Assembly: GCA_902803725.1 (NCBI GenBank)
Contig: CADCRD010000004.1
Coordinates: 1 to 16,339, forward strand
Direction: 5' to 3'
Source of the DNA: an uncultured Eubacteriales bacterium
Lineage (GTDB): Bacteria > Bacillota > Clostridia > Peptostreptococcales > Anaerovoracaceae
Length of the DNA stretch: 16,339 nucleotides
The position numbers were made by a program, and so were the translations under genes. Below, piece by piece: positions 8,068 to 15,246 of the stretch. Numbering within the stretch: the stretch's first letter is position 1; the number at the start of each line of letters is the position of its first letter. The notes below the pieces were generated by a model. The model searched no databases. It was not told the DNA's origin and saw only the letters and a program-made list of their open reading frames with translations.

Positions 8068-8631
8068 ATGAGTACTGGAGCAATCATAGGTATTGTAATT
8101 GCGGTAATAATCGTAATATTGATCTTATCATTCGTCGGGATCTATAACGGCTTTGTAAAACTGAAGAACAGAGTTGAAGAAGCGTTTGCAACTATGGACG
8201 TTTATATGAAAAAGCGTTTTGATCTCATCCCGAATCTTGTTGAAACGGTAAAGGGATACGCAGCTCATGAAAAAGAGACACTGATGAGTGTGACACAGGC
8301 AAGGACAGCTGTAATGCAGTCTTCCACGACTGAAGAACGTCTGAAGAATGAAAACGTTCTTTCCGGAGCATTGAAAAGTCTGTTTGCGGTATCCGAGAGT
8401 TATCCGGATCTGAAAGCGAACGCTAATTTCATGGATCTGCAAAAGCAGCTTCAGAAGGTCGAAGAAGATATAGCAAATTCTCGTAAATACTATAACGCAG
8501 TTGTCAGAGACTACAATACAAAGAGAGAGACATTCCCGTCAAATATCATTGCAGGGATGTTCCATTTTGAAAAGAAGCCGATGTTTGAAATCGCGGAAGA
8601 AGAGAGGCAGAATGTCAAGGTTGAATTTTAA
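8068..8631 (+). CDS. lemA: LemA family membrane protein
   Basis: 187-residue LemA protein of unknown biochemical role. It has one N-terminal membrane helix at about residues 5-26 (AIIGIVIAVIIVILILSFVG), then the four-helix-bundle domain. That domain begins IYNGFVKLKNRVEEAFATMD and continues through the conserved KKRFDLIPNLVETVKGYA and the late block RKYYNAVVRDYNTKRETFP, with PSNIIAG close behind. All family landmarks are present and the length is normal. AAGGAGG at 8056-8062, five bases before the ATG, is the strongest ribosome binding site in the window. The gene after it (DUF2207) begins inside the last 20 bases of lemA, so the two products are probably made together. LemA genes beside DUF2207 or TPM-domain membrane proteins are a recurring pair in bacteria. 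Confidence 0.95.
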   Translation: MSTGAIIGIVIAVIIVILILSFVGIYNGFVKLKNRVEEAFATMDVYMKKRFDLIPNLVETVKGYAAHEKETLMSVTQARTAVMQSSTTEERLKNENVLSGALKSLFAVSESYPDLKANANFMDLQKQLQKVEEDIANSRKYYNAVVRDYNTKRETFPSNIIAGMFHFEKKPMFEIAEEERQNVKVEF

Positions 8632-10540
8632 AATTAAAAGGTACGCTGCTGCAGCGGTTATGGCACTGGTGTTTATCATGTGCTGTGCGCCATTTGCTCA
8701 GGCAGAAGACTTTGATGATGAAAGCAGTTTTGAAACGACAAATTATAATGTCACTCTCAATGTGCTGAAAAATGCTGAAATCAATATAGCTGAAAGGATC
8801 TCCGTGGATATATCTGAACCGATACATGGTATCTACAGATATATTCCGTTTTCACGCACTGTTGATTACACGGCTGACGGCAGCAAGGTCCATCAGAGAT
8901 ATGCGGCGATGAAGATCAGTGATGTGTCTGTTTCTAACGATCCGTTCGAGGTCTTCAGAAAAAGAGGCAATGAGGTCATAAAGATAGGCAGCGGGAATAA
9001 AACTGTAAAAGGCAAAAAGAAATACGATCTGTCATATCGTGTTACTTTGTATGAAGATACAGAGGATAAATATGATACCTTCTATTATAATGTACTTCCG
9101 TTTGACTGGAGTACTGCCGTTCAGAGCAGCAAGATCACTCTGGTAATGCCGAAAAAATTTCATAAAGAAGATGTCAGTGTCATGGCCGGAAAAGACGGGG
9201 ATCCAAGCATGAATTCCCGTATCAAATGGAAGAAAAAGAACAATACTATCACGATCGAGACTCTTAAGACACTGCCGAAAGGCTATGGAATAACTGTCGG
9301 GATCAAGCTTCCTGAGGGATATTTTGAGGATGCGGCGACTCACACTTTATTCCACGTACTGATGTATATACTGGCAGTGCTGTCCATTGCAGCAATGCTG
9401 GCTTTATGGTTCAGGTTCGGCAGAGATCCCAAGAGTATACAGACAGTGGAATTTTATCCGCCTGAAGGCGTGACTTCTGCAGAGGTCGGATATATTATCG
9501 ACGGGCATGTGGATAAAGAGGATGTCATTTCATTGCTGTTCTATTTTGCTCAGAGCGGGCTGATCGATATAACCGAAGAGGGAAAGAATAATTATGTCAT
9601 CACGAGGCTTGCAGATCTGCCCCCGACCGCAAAGCAATATGAGCGGGTATTTTACAACGGACTGTTTGAAACGGGTGATACAGTAAGATTCTCTGATCTG
9701 CAGGATACATTTTATGATACTTTCAGCGCCACGAAGGAAATGGTCGAGTCAGAATTCGGGCGCAGAGGCAACAAACTGTTCCATGGAACAGCTAATATTA
9801 TCAGGATGGCCCTGGTTGCGCTGCCTCCTGTAGCAGCTGCAATATTCGGATGGATGATCTGGCGGACTTACGGCAGTATTTTGCTTCTTGCGGCAAGTGT
9901 GCTCATTGTTTTGCTGACGCCGGTATCATATATAATAGGCATATACGTTCAGGATAAAACCCATGTTTTGAAAAAGACAAAAAAGATCCTGCTGTCGCTG
10001 ATAAGTCTTGGCCTTGTGCTGCTGAGTATGCTGATGACGATCTGGATATGCATCTCGGTAATGGGCAACTGGATAATGGCTCTGTTGTTTGCAGCTGTTC
10101 TTGCTATCGGCTATTTTACTTCCAGATTTATGCGCAGCCGGACAAAGAAGGGTGCGGAATTGCTCGGAAAGATACTTGGTTTCAAGGAATTTATCCGAAT
10201 TGCCGAAAAGGACAGACTGGAAAAACTGATTGAAGAAAATCCTGATTATTTCTATGACGTCCTGCCATACGCATATGTAATGGGACTGTCAAAGAAGTGG
10301 GCCAAAAAGTTTGAAGGCATTGCTGTAGAAAGTCCGGTCTGGTATCGTGGAGGCTATAGCAGCACATCGTTCAATACATGGATGTTCTACGGAATGTTCA
10401 ACGATCTGACCAGATATGCGGGCGCAACAATGAGGGTGCCGGCAGCAAATGATTCGACGCGTTTCAGCGGCGGAGATTTTGGCGGCGGCGGCTTTTCTTC
10501 CGGCGGCGGCTTTGGCGGCGGAGGCGGAGGCGCATGGTAG
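8612..10540 (+). CDS. DUF2207 domain-containing membrane protein with Gly-rich tail
   Basis: 642 residues from the ATG at 8612. The frame is open further up to 8501, but the earlier residues lie entirely within lemA and precede a proper signal peptide, and GAGAGG sits just before 8612. Residues 1-32 are an export signal (basic start, hydrophobic AAAAVMALVFIMC, cleavage likely after AQA). Residues about 36-240 form the extracytoplasmic DUF2207 domain (NYNVTLNVLKNAEINIAERI, GIYRYIPFSR). A membrane helix at about 246-267 is followed by a cytoplasmic segment (FYPPEGVTSAEVGYIIDG near 281), then a cluster of four hydrophobic stretches between about 395 and 503. The C-terminus is Gly-rich and ends GGGGGGAW, as in many family members. 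The function is unknown; overlap with lemA implies a shared envelope role. Transcription probably ends at the hairpin at 10601-10631. Confidence 0.9.
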   Translation: MSRLNFKIKRYAAAAVMALVFIMCCAPFAQAEDFDDESSFETTNYNVTLNVLKNAEINIAERISVDISEPIHGIYRYIPFSRTVDYTADGSKVHQRYAAMKISDVSVSNDPFEVFRKRGNEVIKIGSGNKTVKGKKKYDLSYRVTLYEDTEDKYDTFYYNVLPFDWSTAVQSSKITLVMPKKFHKEDVSVMAGKDGDPSMNSRIKWKKKNNTITIETLKTLPKGYGITVGIKLPEGYFEDAATHTLFHVLMYILAVLSIAAMLALWFRFGRDPKSIQTVEFYPPEGVTSAEVGYIIDGHVDKEDVISLLFYFAQSGLIDITEEGKNNYVITRLADLPPTAKQYERVFYNGLFETGDTVRFSDLQDTFYDTFSATKEMVESEFGRRGNKLFHGTANIIRMALVALPPVAAAIFGWMIWRTYGSILLLAASVLIVLLTPVSYIIGIYVQDKTHVLKKTKKILLSLISLGLVLLSMLMTIWICISVMGNWIMALLFAAVLAIGYFTSRFMRSRTKKGAELLGKILGFKEFIRIAEKDRLEKLIEENPDYFYDVLPYAYVMGLSKKWAKKFEGIAVESPVWYRGGYSSTSFNTWMFYGMFNDLTRYAGATMRVPAANDSTRFSGGDFGGGGFSSGGGFGGGGGGAW

Positions 10541-10549
10541 CTTTAAGCC

Positions 10550-11773
10550 TCAGTGATCAAAGAGCCCGTCAATAGACGGTGATAAACCATACGAGCCTTT
10601 AAGAGCATTGTATTCCGACAGTGCTCTTTTTGATTTCGGACTTTCTTCAGAGCGTCTTTTCACGGCTCTTATCATGATATTTTTCATCGTATGCTCCAGC
10701 GTAGTGAATTCGATCATCTGAACTTCATAACCGCATGCTTCGAGTGCCAATCCGCGCAATGCATCAGTTATCAGCTCAGTGAATCTGTCTTTCAGCAGTC
10801 CGTGTTTGAGCAGCGGCTGTAAAGACTCGTTTTCCAGCTGTTTGAAAAGCTCGTGCTGGCAGCAGGGGACGCTGAGAATAACAGGTGCGTTCCAGCTGAC
10901 TGCATTGATCAGGGCGTAATCCGTTGCAGTATCGCAGGCATGCAGAGTGACTACCATATCGCAGCCATCATCGGTGTAATCTGCTATGTCGCCATGTTTG
11001 AAAGTCAGACCGGTAAAAGACAGATCATCAGCCACTTTGTTGCAGTAATCTATCACATCTTTTTTAAGGTCCAGCCCTGTTATTTCGACACTCTGACCTT
11101 TCAATTCATGAAAATAGTAATATAGAGCAAAGGTCAGATAAGCCTTGCCGCAGCCGAAATCGATGATTTTCAGCATATGATTGGCCTGCTTTTTTCGGAT
11201 GAGTTCTTCTGCAATGTTATCTACGATCTCCAGATAGCGGTTGATCTGCCGGAATTTGCTATAGTGGTTTTTGAATACTTTGCCATCCTTGCCCATTACG
11301 CCTAGTCTGATGAGAAAATCACAGGGGTCTCCGTCTTTGATGACATAGTTTTTCTGCCTGTCGTGTGACAGCAGAGCACATTCTGATGCATCGTTAAGAG
11401 CTGATAGTGATGTATTCAAAGCATTATTGCGGGTGCCGTTACTGTTTTTAACGGCATTTGTGCTTTTCCGTTTTATATGGGGCCTGTCCGGCTTTGAAGC
11501 CAGAACATGTATCTCTTCATCAGAAGTAAAAATGTTTATCTGTTTGAAGGACGATTCGAGCAATTCTTTTATCCTGGTATTTGCATCATAATGTGACAGA
11601 TTTTCATGCAAAACCTTTTTCTCGTGATGATATTCGAACTGAAAGATCAGTTTTCTTTTCATGATCACGGGACGAACAACAACTTTTTTACATTCCTGGG
11701 ACTTTTTCCTTGGTGAACTCAGTATGCATTTTCTGAGCTTTTGATTCAATGTATCGTTTAATAATGTTTCCAT
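10550..11773 (-). CDS. SAM-dependent methyltransferase, PF13679 (METTL25-like) type
   Basis: 407-residue class I methyltransferase of unknown substrate. Motif I is IIDFGCGKAYLTFAL (203-217), the acidic motif II ITGLDLKKDVIDYC (231-244) and the family-specific block MVVTLHACDTATDYAL (273-288). SVPCCQHEL (301-309) stands where motif IV would be and has paired cysteines. These blocks are those of PF13679, found in bacteria and in eukaryotic METTL25/RRNAD1 relatives. Residues 1-95 form an additional N-terminal region found in clostridial relatives (PRKK, FQFEYHHEKKVLHENL), and a Ser/Asn-rich stretch at about 103-130 looks like a disordered linker. RNA or protein could be the target; nothing here decides. 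It is monocistronic and convergent with the DUF2207 gene, nine bases apart, and its C-terminal codons carry that unit's terminator. The start at 11773 has only a weak GTGAG upstream. Confidence 0.85.
   Translation of the reverse strand: METLLNDTLNQKLRKCILSSPRKKSQECKKVVVRPVIMKRKLIFQFEYHHEKKVLHENLSHYDANTRIKELLESSFKQINIFTSDEEIHVLASKPDRPHIKRKSTNAVKNSNGTRNNALNTSLSALNDASECALLSHDRQKNYVIKDGDPCDFLIRLGVMGKDGKVFKNHYSKFRQINRYLEIVDNIAEELIRKKQANHMLKIIDFGCGKAYLTFALYYYFHELKGQSVEITGLDLKKDVIDYCNKVADDLSFTGLTFKHGDIADYTDDGCDMVVTLHACDTATDYALINAVSWNAPVILSVPCCQHELFKQLENESLQPLLKHGLLKDRFTELITDALRGLALEACGYEVQMIEFTTLEHTMKNIMIRAVKRRSEESPKSKRALSEYNALKGSYGLSPSIDGLFDH
10601..10631 (+). terminator. Intrinsic terminator of the lemA-DUF2207 unit, inside the convergent gene
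   Basis: AAGAGCATTGT (10601-10611) pairs with ACAGTGCTCTT (10618-10628) over 11 positions, one of them a G-T wobble, across a six-base loop, and runs into TTTTT (10627-10631). On the other strand the hairpin is followed by TTAAAGG, not a T-run, so it acts for plus-strand transcripts. It lies in codons about 382-391 of the minus-strand methyltransferase. Confidence 0.75.
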
Positions 11774-11828
11774 ATTGATTAAGATCTCACTGTGATGGCT
11801 TTTTCTTTCCTGTAAAAGTGCTGAGAAG

Positions 11829-11837
11829 ATAATAGCA
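11829..11837 (-). promoter_or_regulatory. Candidate extended -10 promoter of the methyltransferase gene
   Basis: On the minus strand TGCTATTAT (11837-11829) gives TATTAT with a TGn extension. The expected start near 11822 leaves a leader of about 50 bases. The -35 region at the right distance is only a T-run. It faces away from the plus-strand promoter at 11893, about 60 bases off. Confidence 0.4.
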
Positions 11838-11892
11838 TATTCTTTTCCTGAGAAAAAGTGTTCATTATTTTTTTATGCATCAGATCATTTTG

Positions 11893-11901
11893 TGTTATAA
11901 T
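11893..11901 (+). promoter_or_regulatory. Extended -10 promoter upstream of the acyl-CoA ligase
   Basis: TGTTATAAT gives a perfect TATAAT (11896-11901) with the TGn extension; the -35 is weak. If used, transcription starts near 11908 and leaves a leader of roughly 240 bases before the ligase start, the longest apparent untranslated leader in the window. Confidence 0.55.
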
Positions 11902-12146
11902 AGCGAACAGATGACCTGATTGCTGAAACCCTGAATAATTTTTGCCTGTTCAGCAACTGCCGGATGTATTAAAAACACTGGTTTACAAGTATCTGAGAAC
12001 GGTATTCAAAAAGAAATAATACGGGGAAGAAATATAAATCAGACGAGATCAATAAACATAATCAATTACAATGGAAAGGAAAAGATTAATGAATCACAGC
12101 AGCACCGATATCATCTGACTCTCTGGTTGCGGCTAATGACTCAAAG
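11902..12146 (+). other. Long leader region of the acyl-CoA ligase gene
   Basis: Together with 11774-11901 this is the only gene-free stretch over 300 bases (373 in all). It holds a perfect 8-base inverted repeat, TTGCTGAA (11920-11927) with TTCAGCAA (11949-11956), around a 21-base AT-rich loop, then AT-rich DNA with no T-run behind the hairpin, and a mini-ORF at 12089. I could not match it to a T-box, to a known riboswitch or to a tRNA. Confidence 0.4.
12089..12118 (+). other. Mini-ORF with strong ribosome site in the ligase leader
   Basis: GGAAAGGA at 12073-12080 stands eight bases before an ATG that opens MNHSSTDII and then a TGA at 12116-12118. A better ribosome site serves this nine-residue frame than serves the ligase itself, whose start is 29 bases past the stop. 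It could be a leader peptide that tunes the ligase or a chance arrangement. A second short frame, MTQRW, occupies 12136-12153 and overlaps the ligase ATG at 12147. Confidence 0.3.
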
Positions 12147-13799
12147 ATGGTAAATAATATGCCTATAACAAAATTTCTGGAAGACAATGCTAAGAATTAT
12201 CCGAATGATACAGCTCTTGTTGAGATGAACCCCGATGTAAGAGAACTTCGTCCTTCAGCATGGAGAGAATACGAACTTATGGAGCCGTCAAAGGAAGGAC
12301 CCTACCGAAGAGAGATCACATGGTCTGTATTTGATGAGAAAGCAAACCGCGTAGCGAATTATCTGCTGCAGCGCGGCATCAAGAAAGGTGATAAGATAGG
12401 CATTCTGCTGATGAACGGACTGGAATGGCTGCCAATATATTTCGGCATTCTGAAGACAGGTGCTCTGGCGGTGCCGCTGAACTTCAGGTATGACGCAAGA
12501 GAGATCCAGTACTGCGTTGAGCTCGCAGATATTGAGGTCCTGTTCTTCGGCTACGAGTTCATTGGAAGGATAGAGGAGATACTCGATACGCTTAAGGACA
12601 GACGTCTGCTGTTTTATGTAGGTAAAGACAGGCCTTCATTTGCGGAGAATTTCCTGGTTGAATCTTCGAATGCATCGAGTCGCAGCCCAGGTATCGAGAT
12701 CAGTGATGATGATTATGCAGCGATTTATTTTTCTTCAGGAACGACAGGCTTTCCGAAAGCAATTTTGCACAAACATGCCGGTCTGGTACATTCAGCGATC
12801 GCAGAACAAAAGCATCATGGACAGCAAAAGGATGATGTATTTTTGTGCATCCCGCCGCTGTATCATACAGGTGCCAAAATGCACTGGTTCGGCAGTCTTA
12901 TCAGCGCAGGCAAAGCTGTCCTGCTCAAGGGAACGAGACCGGAGTACATTGTGAAAGCGATATCAGAGGAACACTGCACAATAGTGTGGTTGCTGGTACC
13001 CTGGGCGCAGGATCTGCTGGATGCCATTGACAGAAAAGATTTTCATATCGAGGATTATGAGCTGGATCAATGGAGACTGATGCATATAGGTGCTCAGCCT
13101 GTTCCGCCGTCACTTGTAAGAAGGTGGAAGGAAAAATTCCCGCATCATAAGTACGATACGAACTATGGCCTTTCCGAGTCACTTGGACCCGGCTGTGTCC
13201 ATCTTGGTGTGGATAATATAGAAAAGGTTGGTGCTATAGGTATCCCGGGTTATGGCTGGGAGGTAATGATAGTAGATGAAGAACGCAATCCTGTAGAGAG
13301 GGGAGACGTTGGGGAGCTGGCAGTAAGAGGTCCTTCTGTAATGACTTGTTATTACAAGAATAAAAAGGCGACTGAAGAGGTGCTCAGCGATGACGGATGG
13401 CTGTACACAGGAGATATGGCAAAACAAGATGATGAAGGCTTTATTTATCTGGTCGACCGTAAAAAGGACGTCATTATTTCCGGCGGTGAAAATATTTATC
13501 CCGTACAGGTCGAAGATTTCCTGCATACACACAACGCAATCAAGGATGTTGCCGTTATAGGCCTGCCGGACAAGAGACTGGGTGAGATCGCAGCGGCTGT
13601 AATTGAGCCGAAGGAAGGATATAACTGCTCTGAAAAAGAGATACGTGAATATTGCCTTAATCTGCCGCGTTACAAAAGGCCCGTTACGATCATTTTTGGA
13701 GATGTGCCGCGGAACGCAACAGGAAAGATCGAAAAACCAAAGCTGCGTGAGATATACGGCGGTTCATTCATCGTAGCATCAGAAAGCGAAATCAAATAA
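12147..13799 (+). CDS. AMP-forming acyl-CoA synthetase (class I adenylate-forming enzyme)
   Basis: 550-residue ligase that activates a carboxylic acid with ATP to the acyl-adenylate and normally passes it to CoA. Core motifs are all present: A3 YFSSGTTGFPKAILHKH (194-210), PPLYHTG (236-242), A5 YGLSES (340-345), A7 YTGD (420-423), A8 DRKKDVIISGGENIYPVQVE (437-456), and A10 PRNATGKIEK (521-530) with catalytic K527. The N-terminal AMP-binding domain thus ends near 437 and the mobile C-terminal domain follows. Substrate is not evident; residues 170-185 replace a usual linker. No CoA-transferase, dehydrogenase or acyl carrier neighbour gives a hint. The start is uncertain: ATG 12147 and ATG 12159 (MPITKFL) are both possible and neither has a good ribosome site; homologs I recall begin at the latter. 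The stop is directly followed by the murT promoter. Confidence 0.88.
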   Translation: MVNNMPITKFLEDNAKNYPNDTALVEMNPDVRELRPSAWREYELMEPSKEGPYRREITWSVFDEKANRVANYLLQRGIKKGDKIGILLMNGLEWLPIYFGILKTGALAVPLNFRYDAREIQYCVELADIEVLFFGYEFIGRIEEILDTLKDRRLLFYVGKDRPSFAENFLVESSNASSRSPGIEISDDDYAAIYFSSGTTGFPKAILHKHAGLVHSAIAEQKHHGQQKDDVFLCIPPLYHTGAKMHWFGSLISAGKAVLLKGTRPEYIVKAISEEHCTIVWLLVPWAQDLLDAIDRKDFHIEDYELDQWRLMHIGAQPVPPSLVRRWKEKFPHHKYDTNYGLSESLGPGCVHLGVDNIEKVGAIGIPGYGWEVMIVDEERNPVERGDVGELAVRGPSVMTCYYKNKKATEEVLSDDGWLYTGDMAKQDDEGFIYLVDRKKDVIISGGENIYPVQVEDFLHTHNAIKDVAVIGLPDKRLGEIAAAVIEPKEGYNCSEKEIREYCLNLPRYKRPVTIIFGDVPRNATGKIEKPKLREIYGGSFIVASESEIK

Positions 13800-13828
13800 T
13801 TGCAACTGATATATCTATGTGATAAAAT
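13800..13828 (+). promoter_or_regulatory. Promoter of murT-gatD
   Basis: TTGCAA (13800-13805) is followed after 17 bases by TAAAAT (13823-13828), and TGA stands directly before the -10 as an extended element. It begins one base after the ligase stop codon. Seven bases separate the -10 from the murT ATG at 13836, which predicts a leaderless or nearly leaderless mRNA. Confidence 0.6.
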
Positions 13829-13835
13829 CCAGTAC

Positions 13836-15206
13836 ATGAGTATCAGAGTATTTTTAGGAGTTGCGGCCGGTAAACTGAGCCGCCATATAATGAGGCTTCT
13901 CGGTAAAGGAGCCAGTACACTTCCGGGCAAGATAGGACTATCGTTTTGTCCGGATCTTTTAGCGCATCTTGCAAAAGATGTGCGGTGCATTGTGGTCACC
14001 GGAACGAACGGGAAAACGACCACATCCAGAATGATCGAGCAGACGCTGATCGACAGTAACGCCAGTTATTTTTGCAACAAGAGCGGGGCCAACATGATGA
14101 ACGGCATCACAACAGAATTCATCATGAATTCAAGTCTTGGAGGCAAAGCAAAAAAAGACTTCGCCCTGATCGAATGCGATGAGGCTGCTTTTAAATATGT
14201 AAGCAAACAGGTCGATGCCGAATGCGTTGTGGCAACAAACGTATTCCGAGATCAGCTGGACAGATACGGAGAAATCACGCACACTCTTAACAACATAAAA
14301 ATCGGACTCCAGAATTCCGTGAACGCAACAGTCTGCCTGAATGCCGACTGTTCACTGACAGCTTCGCTGAAAGATGAGATAGATAACCCGATCGTGATGT
14401 ACGGAGTGAATTTACCGATCTACAAAGAGCATATCAAAGAATCCAGTGATGCACCGTACTGCATCCACTGTAAACATGAATATGAGTATGAATATATCAC
14501 ATTCGGACATCTTGGCAAATATCACTGTCCAAACTGCGGCTACAGCCGTCCGGATCCTGATATTGCCGTTACGGATATTTATGTCAGCGATGCCGATCAC
14601 AGCGAAATAGGCATCACCTTTGAAACCGGCAAATACCATGCTTCTGTCAATCTTCCGGGCGGATACAACATATACAACGCCGTTGCCGCAGTAACAGCGG
14701 CCAGTGTGATGGGCTTTGACGTAAAGACATCCATAGATGCACTTTCCACATTCGAATGCGGATTCGGAAGAATGGAAAAATTCATGCTTGATGATACCGA
14801 AACGAGGATGATACTTATCAAAAATCCTGCCGGATGCAATCAGGTGCTGAATTTCCTGTCAAATATCAATGAAAAGACACTGTTCGTTGTCTGCCTCAAT
14901 GATAACTATGCTGATGGAACAGACATATCCTGGATCTGGGATGTCGATTTTGAATCTCTTCAGAGGATCGAAGACAATCTTACAGGTGTTCTGGTCAGCG
15001 GCATACGTGCTGATGAAATGGCAATGAGATTCAAATATGCCGGCATTCCTGAAGAAAAAATAAAAGTGATAAAAGATTACGAAAAGCTGATAGATGAATT
15101 TACATCTCAGGATGCACCTGTATACATCATGCCGACCTATACTGCCATGATGGACCTGCGTGCCATAGTAAGCAAAAGGTTTGGCTACAAGAATTTCTGG
15201 GAATAA
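13836..15206 (+). CDS. murT: Lipid II isoglutaminyl synthase, Mur ligase-like subunit MurT
   Basis: ATP-using subunit of the MurT/GatD complex, which converts the D-glutamate of the lipid II stem peptide to D-isoglutamine on the cytoplasmic face of the membrane. 456 residues. The P-loop is VVTGTNGKTTT (53-63), and LIECDEAAF (111-119) follows in the Mur ligase core. A four-cysteine zinc ribbon at C209, C212 (YCIHC) and C231, C234 (CPNC) sits inside the central domain, a hallmark of MurT. The C-terminal DUF1727 domain includes KNPAGCNQVL (329-338) and NDNYADGTDISWIWD (355-369), the region from which a MurT aspartate is thought to complete the GatD catalytic triad. The frame opens at a TTG at 13800, but that lies on the -35; the ATG at 13836 starts a normal MurT N-terminus (RVFLGVAAGKLSRHIMRLLG). 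gatD follows after 40 bases. Confidence 0.96.
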   Translation: MSIRVFLGVAAGKLSRHIMRLLGKGASTLPGKIGLSFCPDLLAHLAKDVRCIVVTGTNGKTTTSRMIEQTLIDSNASYFCNKSGANMMNGITTEFIMNSSLGGKAKKDFALIECDEAAFKYVSKQVDAECVVATNVFRDQLDRYGEITHTLNNIKIGLQNSVNATVCLNADCSLTASLKDEIDNPIVMYGVNLPIYKEHIKESSDAPYCIHCKHEYEYEYITFGHLGKYHCPNCGYSRPDPDIAVTDIYVSDADHSEIGITFETGKYHASVNLPGGYNIYNAVAAVTAASVMGFDVKTSIDALSTFECGFGRMEKFMLDDTETRMILIKNPAGCNQVLNFLSNINEKTLFVVCLNDNYADGTDISWIWDVDFESLQRIEDNLTGVLVSGIRADEMAMRFKYAGIPEEKIKVIKDYEKLIDEFTSQDAPVYIMPTYTAMMDLRAIVSKRFGYKNFWE

Positions 15207-15246
15207 GTGCAACTGCTTAATGAAACCAGCAATAGGAGAACATGAT

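Noticed and set aside
8501..8611. 37-residue upstream extension of the DUF2207 protein
   Set aside because: It lies within lemA, lacks a ribosome site and would hide the clear signal peptide that begins at 8612.
11902..12146. Known riboswitch, T-box or tRNA in the ligase leader
   Set aside because: I found neither the T-box sequence nor a cloverleaf or a familiar aptamer core, and no T-run follows the hairpin; only an inverted repeat is supported.
13800..13802. TTG at 13800 as the murT start
   Set aside because: No ribosome site precedes it, it overlaps the -35 element, and the extra 12 residues are not part of the typical MurT N-terminus.
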